Translations under genes and position numbers: made by a program
Notes under the pieces: generated by a model
Database searches by the model: none
What the model saw: only the letters and a program-made list of their open reading frames with translations
What the model was told of the DNA's origin: nothing
In this document: positions 46,001-57,636 of the stretch, one piece after another
Layout of the letters: the number at the start of each line of letters is the position of its first letter
Position numbering within the stretch: the stretch's first letter is position 1
NCBI GenBank assembly: GCA_015039365.1
Contig: WION01000007.1
Span: 1 to 64,000, forward strand
Direction of reading: 5' to 3'
DNA from: Amanita rubescens
Lineage: Eukaryota; Basidiomycota; Agaricomycetes; Agaricales; Amanitaceae
DNA: 64,000 bases

Positions 46001-48285
46001 AGATATGGCCTTCCTTCCCGGCCTGGTGGAGAAAAGCAGAATTCTGGATAGCGAGAGGTACCTGACACTTACCGGCTGACAGGGGCGATTTCACGGGGCG
46101 TTGGTGTCGGGGAAGATACAACCTGTGTCTTTCATTCCGGCAATCTAAATCACATCGTTAGACATGGACACCGAGTACAATTCGCTAAGCTCACGAAGAT
46201 ATATATAGCGGAGGAGCGAGAACATCGCCTATGAAGATTGTCCTCCTGCACTCGAAAAATTGACGCTGTCTTATGATCTTGATGGAGCCCAGTCAAACCG
46301 CGTAATTTTCAGACGATAAAAGTCCTATGCCACGTAGGAATGTTAGTTGTCACTTCTGAATCGCCACAGATGAGCCAATTTTTCGGATGTAAAAGTCTTT
46401 CTTACCTTCACTGTAAGCCAATTTCTACCACATAACGCGTTTCCCCGAATCACGGAAAATCACCTGCAGGGTATTGCAGACATTTATAATAAGATAACTT
46501 GTACAGCATTCATTCGTAGTTTGGGCATTCTCGTACCGATAAACTTGCCGATATCCGAAACGAAAAAGGAAGTCACGGAGATGGTGTGACATTTGCGCAT
46601 GTTTGCACCACGCTCCAGTCTCGACTCTTCCGTCATGCAGGTTTCGCCTCCTTGGATCTGGACCTTTTGACGATGGCACATCGTCGTTTGTCTTCTTCGT
46701 GTTCTGGGCCGTAGTCGACCCAGCGCACAGTAGTGGTTTGCGATGGTGAAATGGTCACGGTCGAAACACCTTTTCCCTGCAATGATGTATTCTACATCCG
46801 TAGCTTTTACAAATCAAACCATCAGTATTTTAAACAAGATACGTCTTCATCGTAAAGAATGAGATACGCGTCGGGTAATCAAAGTTCTCCTGCTCCCGAA
46901 CGTCCCTCAGCTTGCTACACGTCTGTGCGAGTTGGGCGCAATCATCAAGGTCCGGAATCCTTATGGTGGTATCCTTCCTTTTGTGTCGTACGATACCCGC
47001 AGAGACGGTCGCATTGTCCTTATGTCAATCCAAAAACAATTTATCCTCCATGACTCGTTCCTCATGGCACGTTTTCCAAAAGCCGCTAGTCGATAGCATA
47101 TATCAAAGAAACACCGACACAGTTATCCGCCGGTTCCGATATTATCGCGGTTCTCATTTTCTCATCTATATTGCTGGGTGCCGCCGGGAACACGAAGCTA
47201 ATCCTAAATTGAGCGTTCTTGATATCCCTGGTTCGTTCCGCGGGCGGGAACGTAGGTAAATGCCGCTCAATCATCCCTGAACAGGCCCTTTTTCGACGGT
47301 ATGACGCATCGACATACCTTCTTTTCTTTCGCTGCTCACGCGTTTGCGAAAGGCTATGGCGACTAGCCATCAACGAATTCACGTTCTTCCGCGGTGGTCT
47401 TCTGATTCAACGTCCGATATAACCTGGGAAGCATTCGGCGGTGGAATATCATGATGGTGGCGCAAGCACGTTTATACAGAAACGTAGAAAGATTAAACTG
47501 AACAGAAAAGAACACCGATATCAGTCTGTACTGGTTTCCCGGTATTCTACTTAGATCTGGAAAGGACATAGTCAGTCATGAAGAGTGGATGCCCAAGAAT
47601 TTATGAAACTCACGGCGAAGATGTTGACATTCTGTCGTGCAAAGAAGAAACCCTCACTGCTGCCGTGATTGATCGAGAACTTTGCTGGGAGACGTGGCTC
47701 AGATGCCGAAACACCATTTGCCTCGATCACAACAGACTCTTCTTCGCCCGGTTTCACTAGATGAAGTTGGGAGGCAGTTTTGTTTCTGACCTGCAGGAGC
47801 TGCGGCTAAGGTATGGTTCGGCGCATGAGATGATGAGCGAATATCCTTTGATTGTGAACAAGACGTTGGACGTACTCTGGGCTGTCCCTTAAACAGCTGG
47901 ATGGTAAGGGCAGACTCTCCCCCGTACTTAATAGAAAAAATCTCCAGGTCATTTAATTTGACCGAATATGATCCTGCTTGACCCTCGTACTCTTCTCCGG
48001 CCTTCACTTCCTTGGACTCATGGCCATCAATAATCAGTTGAAGGGGTTTAAAGAAGTGGTTTTCAAATGTGGCGGTGGACATCTACGGTCGAACGAGAGT
48101 CAGGTTAGGACAACAGAACTGAGAGGGGAACTACGAACTAGAACTGGTAAAGAACGCAACAAAACTTTAGAGACACGCGAACCAAATTGAAACAATGAGC
48201 TAATCGCTGACGTGACTTAGGTGGAGCGACCGAGACATCGCCGGAGCCCGAAAGGGGACGGCAACCTTCCTCGTGCCTACCGTGC
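46001..48285. repeat. Tandem duplication, unit B (2.28 kb)
   Basis: This is the second copy of the 42,754-45,999 segment, shortened by three deletions relative to A. The junction of the 655-bp one lies at GGTGGCGCA/AGCACG near 47,463, with short microhomology. Small insertions specific to B also occur, such as the TACATCC near 46,793. Confidence 0.92.
47572..48082 (-). CDS. 144-aa hypothetical protein, duplication copy B
   Basis: Exons 48,082-47,876 and 47,799-47,572 lie exactly 2,212 bp from those of copy A with no indel in the whole 511-bp gene, although the rest of the duplication is full of indels. Differences from A are mostly amino-acid changing (for example DPLQL to KPLQL, EEEYEG to GEEYEG, INYGG to IKYGG, LFEGQ to LFKGQ). 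Splice sites are identical. Both copies therefore seem to be under pressure to stay in frame. Confidence 0.6.
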
Positions 48286-48309
48286 ACATTCAGTGTCGGA
48301 TACCATCGA

Positions 48310-48615
48310 ATCCAACATCTATTTGACTACTCGTACAGATTACAAAGTGGGACAGCCGCAGGCGGTCAGGCGAGGCTTGTGGAAGTGTTGTCTGGTGCTT
48401 CTAACAAATTAGCAACCTTCAAGAATTGGCAACTTGCGAAGCTGCTAACTGTCCGATATCAAGACGAACCTGACAGTGAAGCGGAATCAATCGTTACCCA
48501 AGCTTGGTGAAGTGACTCCCAAAAGTCAACGGCATGAGTTCACTTCTTGGTTCACCGAAGCGCTCACGAGCGATCAAATGCAAACGGCGAAAACAATGAG
48601 AACGGGTGACTTGTG
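48310..48615 (+). pseudogene. FunK1 kinase 3' fragment
   Basis: Plus frames read LFDYSYRLQSGTAAGGQARL, SNKLATFKNWQLAKLL and VRYQDEPDSEAE, then in a shifted frame KSQRHEFTSWFTEALTSDQ. These align in order with the C-terminal lobe of the FunK1 gene at 13,810-15,475 (FDYSYRLQGGTAAGGQSKL ... RHEFTSLFAKALTSDQ). The kinase core is absent, a segment before VRYQDE is deleted and the frame is shifted, so this is a truncated relic next to the duplication boundary. Confidence 0.8.
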
Positions 48616-48697
48616 ACGCGTAGATACAAGGCAATAGTCATAATGTTAGTTCCCCGGCCATCCTTTAGGCTGTAAAGTCAATAGGTCAGGTGGATCC

Positions 48698-50036
48698 TCA
48701 TACATGACACTTGACTCGCACCTTAACCTCATCTCCCAATTTTCTAACAACAATCAGAGGCCTCTCAGCCGTCTTCAACCCCGCTTCTCCGTCATCCCAG
48801 GTATAACTAAGAGACATTGCAAGTTTCGTTCCATCACAGTTAAACGCAAGGGAAGAAACAGCGTTATTGAATTTTGGATATTGACGTAACCGCTTTTTGA
48901 CTTTGTGATCCCAAATGGAGACGGTCCCATCCGAACCGCCAGATGAAAACGTGTTGTAGCTATCGTGGATGTCATAAAAATTAGTCTCAGCATTAGGAGA
49001 GTGAGAAATACGCGTACGTTGGGTGGAACGCAAGAGCATTGACGGGCCAAACGTGATCGACATCATCAATCGTTTGTCGGTGGCATTTGAAAGCGTATTT
49101 CTTATCCTGAGCTTCAGGTGCAGGATCGAAATACTCGACAGCGATCCTCCCCTCAACGGAAGCAGTGGCGTAGCCTGCATATAATGTAAATCAAACGAAT
49201 ACATGAACGTTCTTCTCTTACCTTCACCGGTTGGCATACATGCCAGCGATCTGGTCATGTATTTTAAGCTACTCTCGCGTGTGAGGCTAGGCGCGTCCAT
49301 TCTACGGATGTCGTAGATGTGGAACAATCGGCTTGCCATGGCCACGACTACAGTGTTATTGACATGGTCGATCTGATATATGCGCTCTGGAGTTGAGTGT
49401 GAAGATTGTTGCGGCGTTGGAGACCGCGAATCCCACAATCGCAATGTGCGATCCCAGGAACCGGTTATGAGTGTACCTAGCGGAATGGTCATACGTCCGT
49501 CATTGAAATATTGGATAAACTGCGTACTTGACTCCGGGGACCACGTCATCGTTGAAACAGCATCATTGTGGCTTCCGAGGACGTTGACTCCCTCCGTTCT
49601 GAGGTCCAACCTGTGAGGTAAAGAGTTAGAGGGATTTGAGCCATGAAGGACGCACAGACTATATTACGAACTCTCTGACCGTAGTGTCCAAGCCTCCGCT
49701 GTAACCATGAGCTCCATCCGAGAAACAGCATGTCAACACGGCCGCTCGATGATCAAACTTTGCTTTCGCCTCGCTGTCCTTCCCTCCCCTTTCGCCGACT
49801 TCATATAAACGTACATGCTATGAGTAATATAGTGAGTAGGTGGCGTGAAACAATGAAAAAGCTGCGCACCGTGTCCCAAGACGAAACGAGCAGATGATCG
49901 GGGTTTGAGGGCGAGTATTTCACTTGAGAAATGCTGTCGAACGGAGGCGAGGGCAGAGTAATAGAGCTTCCATCATCTATTTAATAAAGTTTAGATAAAA
50001 TATCGAGCGCAGGGTGCAGGGACACTTACCAGCCAT
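48698..50036 (-). CDS. BUB3: Spindle checkpoint WD40 protein BUB3
   Basis: Six exons: 50,036-50,030 (only ATGGCTG), 49,976-49,870, 49,817-49,673, 49,610-49,222, 49,174-49,018 and 48,959-48,698; all phases agree. WD40 repeats are clear: [95 protein letters not shown] and [20 protein letters not shown]. The last is the BUB3 signature region. BUB3 forms a seven-bladed propeller that binds BUB1 and MAD3/BUBR1 and phosphorylated Knl1 at kinetochores. This single-copy essential gene is the best anchor for orthology in the window. Confidence 0.95.
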
Positions 50037-50277
50037 GACCACAGTTTTGGATTGTGAGACGGGAAGGAGGAAGTCTCTTTGTTGTTATTTGTTTGATATC
50101 GAGGGTGATGCCAACAACTAGAGGTTTGCCGCGCCGCTTTCTCCGAGACAACTCAAATGTCTCATTCGCTGTCAATCTGTCGCGGGACATAATTTCGCTG
50201 CGCTGGTACAGGGGACGAAGATGAATCGCGAAATCATATCGAGGATTCTTTAAGTGACCACGTACATTCTGGGTCAT

Positions 50278-51009
50278 TTATTGCAGAGGTAAAACTGTGC
50301 TGATATAACTCAGAGGTACGCAGATGAAAATTTCCCAGTGTTTTATAAGCATGGAACAACATCTGGTGAGTGTTTGGTGTAACAAAGTTCTGATGAGCTT
50401 ATCATGATTGCGAACTGCCGATGTCTATGGTCAGTTGATTTCCCTTTTAAGATTGTGCATATTGCTGCGTGGTCTTGGGTCTGATCCTCACGGCAACATG
50501 CTTGTGGTGAAATGTATCGATTGTGGATGCGCAGCCCGTCCCAAACATTGCAGGTAATACGTGTACTTGTAGGTAGCACAGGACATTGAACACCGCCAAG
50601 CAAGAGTGAGGCGTGCTTCGATCGATGCGTGCCTTAAACATTAATTGAATGGAATCTAATAAAGCCAGGATACTGTAAACGAGAGCGCGTAGTGAGTAGT
50701 TTCTATCTCCGTTCGAATGCTGATAATAAGACATTGGCCACCAAGACCATTCCAGCGACTTTCAGCGTTGATGCGGAGCACTGAATAAGGTATACCACGA
50801 TCGAAGCAGGAACGTGACATCCATGAGGCACCGGTAAAAGTAATACGTATCAAACGATAACCACAGCACCGTGCGTTCCCCAACCTATTCATTTCAGCCC
50901 ACCGTGAGAAGGTCAAGGGGGTTCTGGAGTCTAAAGCTAAGCTCTCTTATATTCCTTCTGGGCGAATCCACGTATCGCCCTGCCCCCTTCCTCTTTCCAG
51001 CCATACACC
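50278..51009. other. Intergenic region between BUB3 and the effector cluster
   Basis: No gene is supportable here. The divergent promoters of BUB3 and the first effector-like gene must lie within it. Confidence 0.4.
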
Positions 51010-52030
51010 ATGACTAAAGCCACGAAAACTCGCCCTACTGTCCTCGCTTCCTCCACTTCTTCTATACAAGAAGCAAATGAAAGCATTGGTACATCCGAAA
51101 CGGGTGTTGGATCGGGCTCGGACGCCGTCGACGTCTCATTAGACGTAACTTCAATTGTATTGACGACGCTTAGAGATGCATCCAATATCCCACCTGTCCC
51201 ATTCTTATCCGACGCTGCCGGGATTGCGGTAAACATCGCTGGAGTTGTACAGGTCAGTTACGCTAAACACATCTCATGGTAGTCATCAATAACGGGGAGT
51301 AGAAAGCAAGAAGCAACAAAGGCGGATTCAAGAGGCTTGGAGAGGAGTCGTGCGAACTCGTTTATGTGATTGTCCGTGCCAATCAGGACGTTTTGAGTGT
51401 GGAGGAGGTACCAGGCAACTTAACTGAGAATCTCCAACACCTTGTCAAGTAAGTTCTTTCATCGTACAGGCTCGGTGAAATAATCTTAATTTGTATGAGT
51501 AGCGCGCTTACCTCTGCTCAAAAGTTCGCACAAAAAGGCGCATCCAGGAATTTCTTCAAAGCCATGCTCTGTTCCAACGCAGATTCCGGGAAGATAAAAG
51601 ACCACAGAGAGAAGTTGAAACAGTTTATGAGGGTCTTTGGTGTAAGTATTTCTTTCGCCAATGGTAGATCGCATTGACAATTCAATTGGTGTGCCTCTAG
51701 CTTCAACCAGATATCAGTCTCCACGAAACCGTGGCAAAGCTAGCATCACAACAGGTCGAGATGAAGAAAGAGATCGAACGCAGAAAAACACCGGATCCAA
51801 GTAGGAGCACAAGCCCGTCGACGATACCCCCACCCAGAACCCCCGATTCTCAAATCCCGACTAGGGGGCCAGTTAAAGTAACAAGTGCTGCGGAGGATGT
51901 GGTGCCCAACAAAACCCCTGGCAAGACCATGACAAACATGAATTCGCACAACGCGGCGACGAATAGTACATTGAATACCGGAAATAATACGGTGGCGACG
52001 AAATTGGTGACTAATAAGGGTAGATCTTAG
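51010..52030 (+). CDS. MLKL-N-terminal-like helical protein, paralogue X1
   Basis: Exons 51,010-51,252, 51,303-51,448, about 51,500-51,641 and 51,701-52,030 encode 286 residues. Residues about 40-190 form a helical bundle: VSLDVTSIVLTTLRDASNIP, SDAAGIAVNIAGVVQ, NKGGFKRLGEESCELVYVIV, FAQKGASRNFFKA. This layout resembles the MLKL-N-terminal-like domain common in agaric NLRs and cell-death proteins (pattern recognition, not a search). A basic linker and an Asn/Thr-rich tail follow (NMNSHNAATNSTLNTGNNT). Unlike X2 and X3, the tail stops before the terminal F-x-G-A motif; a decayed version may lie in another frame at about 52,042. Intron phases match X2 and X3. Confidence 0.75.
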
Positions 52031-52518
52031 GTTTTGCAATAGTCTGTTTCGCGGGAGGAAGCTGCGCTTTCTTGGATATGTCATTATAGATTCACACGAT
52101 GTTTTTGAGCTTCTGAACCAGAACGACAAAATTGATTTATGACCGAGAAATGTCAATCTTGATACCCGTGATCTAAGAAGTGCTGCTGCTGTAGACCGTG
52201 ATGCCGATCCACTCAGGAAAGCGATATCCTTCCATGTCGAGAAATTCAAAGCCTTCCTTTAGGCCGTGCATCATCCCTGTGTGAACGTGTGACATAATTC
52301 ACATCAAGAGTGACAATCGTTGAGTTTATGGTCAAAGATACAACGTCCACGTGGCGCCGTCCACAGTGGTTCACAGCAATGCAGCCAGCGCTAGGCCTAG
52401 CCCGAGATCGTCACCTGATATTCACAGCCTCGTTGTTTCCACCACCTCATCTTCTTGTCTCCTTGATTTGGCCCCTCGTTTTTTCAGATACATTGCTATC
52501 ATCACGAGAACCTAATCA
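52031..52518. other. Intergenic region between X1 and X2
   Basis: The last 140 bp resemble the region upstream of X3 (ACAGCCTCGTTGTTTCC, then AGATACAT-GCTAT and ACGAGAACCTAATC), so promoter and leader were duplicated with the genes. Confidence 0.6.
52346..52354 (+). promoter_or_regulatory. TCCACGTGG element upstream of X2
   Basis: This palindromic CACGTG core lies 171 bp before the X2 ATG. The same TCCACGTGG lies 199 bp before the X3 ATG (54,054). It is the classical bHLH (E-box/CBF1-type) site; shared placement suggests co-regulation. Confidence 0.4.
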
Positions 52519-53597
52519 ATGGCCCATGATGAAAAGGCCACGCCCAAACCGTCGGACACGACGAATGATGTCGAGCTTGATGTAGCGGCCGTGGTGTTGA
52601 ACACATTAGAAAATATTGCAGGGACATCACCTATCCCTGCGTTAAAACAATCTGCGAATCTGACATTGGAGATAACGACTACAATTCAGGTGTGTTTAGA
52701 TTACGTGATCGAAACTGAGGGTATAGCTGACGATGCATTGGGTATTATCCTCTGGCTTTGGTATGCGTGGAAAGTGTAGACAGCTAAGGGAAATAAAGAT
52801 AACTTTGAGGGGCTCGCGTGTGATGCGAGAGAGTTGGTTTTTGTTATTTCTTGCGCGGTTCAAGATGTGGGAAGGGAGATGAATGTACCACTTGACCTGA
52901 TGAATCATCTTGACCAAGTTTTAAAGTGGGTCTCGAAACTTAAATCAGATTGCATGTTATCGACTTTCATTGGCTGACTGATGTTTATCTAGTATTCTGA
53001 TTCAGGTGAAAGAGTTCGCAGAGAAAAGTTCATCGAGGAGCTTGTTCTCAGCTTTGATGTCGGCTGAAGGGGATGCGGAACAGATACAAAGCTACCGGCA
53101 GATGCTGCTACAACAGTGCGCAAGTCAATTTGGAGTACGTGCCTTGTGAGAAGCATCCGCGCGGCAAGAACTGACGTTTATTGTCATAGACGGATATCAA
53201 TCTCAAAGTTATGGTATTTAAGTTGGTTGCACGACAGGCAAAGATACCCGAGCCCGAGTTACCAGAGGAACGGGTTGGCGTGGAGCGCAACGGGGACACC
53301 GCTCCTAGTCCCAATTCTAGTCCCAATCTTGTCAGCAAAAGCGGTAGTAGGAGTGTATCCACTACGAGGAGCAACGTCGAGCAGAATGAAACCAATTCGG
53401 GTAAAGAGCGCACAGGCAGTCGGGTCGTTAACGATGCCTCCACCACGACAGTCAATGGCAGCGCTGGCCACGACAAAGCGTGGGTGAAACATGACAATTC
53501 TGTACATGTGGGAGAAGGGGTAAGTTTTGCGGGAGCATACGGGTTCAATTTCGGGGGGTCGCCCTCCGTGACTTGGAACATCAGTAAGACGTCTTAA
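52519..53597 (+). CDS. MLKL-N-terminal-like helical protein, paralogue X2
   Basis: Exons 52,519-52,689, 52,780-52,925, 52,993-53,134 and 53,190-53,597 encode 288 residues; phases 0, 2, 0. Domain: VELDVAAVVLNTLENIAG, ALKQSANLTLEITTTIQ, NFEGLACDARELVFVI, VKEFAEKSSSRSLFSALM. A Ser/Asn/Pro linker (residues about 170-240) leads to DNSVHVGEGVSFAGAYGF and NFGG, with the motif FAGAYGFNFG at 266-275. No signal or membrane segment. I infer a cell-death effector that could be triggered through its C-terminus; this is by analogy to HET-S-like proteins, not shown. Confidence 0.78.
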
Positions 53598-54254
53598 GGC
53601 TGGTTATCTCATGCTAGCGTTTCGTCCCTTCCAGTACTATCATTATGTGCATGTTTGAAACCACCAAAGATGGTAGTAATTGTGTCGCAAACATATTCGT
53701 TCGATTTTACTCAAACAGCCGACTTGTATTGAAATCGCAAAAGCTCGATGATGCCATTGAGTTCGAACACCGAAAAACACGTTCAGTGCTAGGGAGGCAA
53801 AGATTGAAAAATGATTTATCATATTGAACTCTCAGTCATATAACACGATAATCACGTTCTGCAAGCATGAGCATGCCTGCGTGCACGTACTGTATATCGT
53901 TAACGATGGAAGTGCCAGTCAAACGTGTGACGTGTGACATGTAACATTAACGCCGCTCTCTGAAGACTTTCAAGTTTCAAACGACCTTTACGCTACTATG
54001 CCCTATCGCATTAACCCGACAAAAAAAGTCAAAAGCGTCCGTTTGGTCGTACATCCACGTGGTATCACTCAGGATCTGGTTCGCGTCCCGTACTAGGCGC
54101 TAGTAGGCGAGATGATTATCACCTGACATTCAAAAATAATGCCACAGCCTCGTTGTTTCCGCCACTCTTCTTTCATCACCTTGCCTTGCCCCTTCATCCT
54201 TTCTTCCGTCAGGATCAAACCAGATACATCGCTATTGACACGAGAACATAATCG
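53598..54254. other. Intergenic region between X2 and X3
   Basis: No gene. It contains the TCCACGTGG element at 54,054-54,062 and a leader region homologous to that of X2. Confidence 0.5.
54054..54062 (+). promoter_or_regulatory. TCCACGTGG element upstream of X3
   Basis: This is the same nonamer as upstream of X2, 199 bp from the ATG. See the entry at 52,346. Confidence 0.4.
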
Positions 54255-55404
54255 ATGACCCGCCTCAGCGGTGAAAATGCAAAAGCAAAAGCCACGTCCA
54301 GAGCATCGGATGCTGCTGATGTTGGGCTTAGTGTAGCGGCCACTGTATTGCAGACATTGCAAGCCGTTGCAGGAGCATCACCTGTCCCCGGGTTAGCACA
54401 GGCTGCAAATCTGGCGTTGGAGATAACGAAAATGGTTCAGGTGTGTTTACATGATCGATCTTGGGCGTATAACTGACGACGACTGGGTGTTTACCACATG
54501 TAGGCAGTGAAAGGAAATAAAGCTGGCTTTGAGGGGCTCGCGGATGATTCGAGAGAGTTGGTGTACGTGATTTTTTGTGCGAATCGAAATGTGGAAAAGG
54601 CGGAGGACGTGCCACCGGGGCTAGTGGAACAGCTTGACCGTATTTTAAGGTGGGTCGGGTTCGAGTGGCATGTTATGGAGTTTGGTTTGACCCATGTCCA
54701 CTTAGTGTCCTTTTTGATGTTAAGGCGTTTGCAGAAAAAGGCACTTCTAGGAACAAATTCTCGGCTTTCGTACGGGCTGGAGTGGATGCAGGACAGATAC
54801 AAGGCTATCGACAGAAGTTGCAGCAATCTTTAGGTACATTTGGGGTGAGTATGTCGCGGGAAATGGCATAGCGGCGAACTCATGATTAGTATTATAGTTT
54901 CAGACAGACATTAGCCTCCAGGTTATGGTGCACAAATTGGTTGCGCACAATGGGAAGATGCTCGAGATGCTTGAGAATAAGGACAAAGCAGAGCCCGACG
55001 GCCAATCAAAAGGCTCTAGTCCCGATCCTAATCCAACGCCTGGCCCTGGCCCCGGTCCTGGTCCTGGTCCTGGCCCCAGTGTCAAACCGGCGTCGGGCTT
55101 TGATTTTAGCGGTGCAGGCGGCAGCCCCAACCCCTGGGCCGGTATGAAGATAAACCGTACACGAGGGGATGTCGAGATGAACCAAGTCTACAACGTCACG
55201 AACAACAGCGACTCAAACAATACCTACACGAACAGCACCGTGAATAAGAATAACACCTCGACAGTCAATAACAACTACAATCGTGGGGGAGATACCGTGA
55301 CGAACGATTATTCTGTCAAGATGGGAGAAAACGTCAACTTTTCGGGCGCGTCTGGCATTAACTTTGGATCAAATAATGTGAATAATATGGGTCGGTCGTC
55401 GTAG
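54255..55404 (+). CDS. MLKL-N-terminal-like helical protein, paralogue X3, with Asn-rich tail
   Basis: Exons 54,255-54,440, 54,504-54,649, 54,706-54,844 and 54,904-55,404 encode 323 residues. Domain: VGLSVAATVLQTLQAVAGAS, LAQAANLALEITKMVQ, GFEGLADDSRELVYVIF, VKAFAEKGTSRNKFSAF. A Pro-Gly dipeptide repeat (PGPGPGPGPG, DNA near 55,040-55,080) is the linker. The tail is strongly Asn/Thr-rich (NQVYNVTNNSDSNNTYTNST) and ends with FSGASGINFG at 303-312, positioned like FAGAYGFNFG of X2. Asn-rich tails with short Gly/Phe motifs are typical of prion-forming segments; that is inference. Confidence 0.8.
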
Positions 55405-56980
55405 AGTGTTGCACTTATATTTCTTCGCATTCGATCTTGACTATTTTCATCTCCATTGCTAAAATGTCATAGAAATAACATGGTGATTGCGTCATTCCGC
55501 AGAAAACACATCAGTATGGAACGCTTGGTAACATAGTAGGACCCAGATATCGGTGCTTGTGTACTTGAAGGAGTAGCTCTCACTCCTACTTTGAATGCCT
55601 CTGGTGCGGACAAAAGCCGGTCAGGTATGAACGAACGACAAAGAATTCCTGGCGTTGCAGCTGGCAGCAGGAAATCGAAACCATGCCTCAGCGGGGGAGA
55701 GTCTGAGTCGTGCTTTTATTGAATTTTAAATAAAACAGCTGCAGGACCCATCTTTCCCCGAGAGCGTATAACTTCTTGACCGGGAGTGTGTGTGAGTAAT
55801 ACCCTTAACCCTGGATAGCGTGTCAACTAGAGACTCGGGGAAAAACTCTCACCTATGCCCTAAACCCTCGTTATATGGCACCAGCAATACTCCTGAGCAG
55901 GCTATGCTGCACGGGGATAAGCAGCGCGAAGAATCACTGGCGAGCGAGCCTGTCACAGTGGGCACCGTGAGGCCCAGCGCTGGCGAATGTCGGTTAAAGG
56001 ACCGGTTATGGGGAGCGTGTGACAGCATAACACCAGGTAGTGGAAGGTGACGCTTGGGGGCGATGCTCGAGGGAACGCTGAACAGTGGTGAGGAAGACGG
56101 TTGATAGCTTGGCAGTTGGGTGCGTGAGCGGTAAATCGAGAGCGGTTGGAGAAGATGCTCACCGCCACACCTAAAGTCACGAGCGATCACCGCCAGAGCT
56201 GGAGCAGCCGAAGTGGTCGTGGCCTGAGCGGGGAGCTACAAAAGATGACGTCGGCAGAGCTGGAGGGGATGAAGCGTTGTTTGTCGGAGCGTGGAGTGAT
56301 CGGAGCGGAAACTCCCGTTTTGCTGATGTAGTCAACGCATGGGTGCGCACTGCTGATCGTGCGCACATTGCAATGGTAAGGGTCGTACCGTTACGACAGA
56401 GTTTCCGTATCTCCAAGGGCCTGGGGCATTATGATCAATCGTCCCGACTGCCTTTTGTTTGACGTTGCCATGGTGCGCAACTTCGGAGGCGCGCCGGCCC
56501 TCGCCTTTTGCCAGACTTATTTAATCAAGAATGTAACTTTCATTCCAAATACTACATCCTTTACCCGCATACATGTAGTGTACTGAAAGACTGGAGACTC
56601 GCTGCAACAAGTCTGGAACAATGCAGATTTTGCTGTATATGCCATCCGGCCCATCCCGCTGCTGTCAAAAGTCAATGTTGAAATGTTCCGAGGCCAACTG
56701 AAAGGAGGTTTCGGTCTTATGCTAGGGTGATGATGCTGCACTATGCTGCCAGTAAAACCTGGCTGATTGTCGTGATGGTATCATGTAAATAATATGGCAT
56801 AATAACTGAAGTCCACACATGTGTGTCAACCAACTGGTCGTGAATTACCCTGCCACCCTTCATGATAAGCAAGTCTCTAGCTTAGTTGAATAACAATGTA
56901 TGTATGGTAATGTCATATGCCATGCCAACCTTTAAAATGTGGTTTCATGGTCATTGATTGAGGAAGGGATGTGACTCAGA
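55405..56980. other. Intergenic region and base-composition boundary
   Basis: There is no supportable gene. Around 56,510 the sequence turns AT-rich, and this composition continues through the NLR. Confidence 0.4.
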
Positions 56981-56983
56981 GTA

Positions 56984-57501
56984 CATCAGCAACCCTGCAA
57001 AAAACTTACAAACTTATTGCATTAAGATCATTAGCTACCTGGGAATATCTGACACCCCAGTTAATAGTCAACAAGTTGGGGTCAGTAACTGTCAGTTACC
57101 CAAAGTCTCTTTGGAAAGTTTGTCCATGAGTTCATAAGATACTCTTCCAGGTTTTTGCCCTGTCAGTAAGATCATCAGTCTCCATCAGTCTCCATCAGTT
57201 TGTTTGTAGACCTGTCAATGGGATCATAAGTCTCTATTAGTCTACATCAGTTCCTTAGTAGGTTGGTCAATGGGATCATAGGTCTACATCAGTTCCTTTG
57301 TAGGTTGGTCAATGGGATCATAAGTCTCTATCAGTTCTTTTGTAGGTTTGTCAATAAGTTCATAAGTTCATAAGATGCCAAGTCTATAAGTTTATAAGTC
57401 CATAAGATGTCATAAGTCTCCATCAGTTACCATAAATGGCAAGTCAATAAGTTCATAAGTTGCCATAAGTTGCCATAAGTTTTTTTGCAGGGTTGCTGAT
57501 G
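56984..57501. mobile_element. MITE-like element with ~24-bp terminal inverted repeats
   Basis: The left end CATCAGCAACCCTGCAAAAA recurs as its reverse complement at the right end (TTTTTGCAGGGTTGCTGATG), and both ends are bounded by TA (56,982-56,983 and 57,502-57,503), a possible TA target-site duplication. The 518-bp interior has no ORF and consists largely of internal short repeats around AATGGGATCATAAGTCT and TCAGTTCCTTTGTAGGTT. This is the profile of a non-autonomous DNA transposon; TA duplication fits Tc1/mariner-like transposases. It lies 135 bp 3' of the NLR. Confidence 0.75.
57170..57480 (+). repeat. Short tandem repeats inside the MITE
   Basis: Units beginning GTCAATGGGATCATA recur near 57,214, 57,266 and 57,308 (spacing 52 and 42 bp), each followed by an ATCAGTTC-TT-GTAGGTT tract, then degenerate CATAAGTT units to the right end. 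Confidence 0.75.
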
Positions 57502-57636
57502 TAAATAACTGAGGGAGCCAGAGGGACAAGTGCCATGCTGTTTAATAACTCATTTAAGTTAATTCAAACTGCTACTTACTTTTCCATAGTCAACTACATA
57601 TATGATACACTGGATTTCATTCAAGATAGCTGAGGT

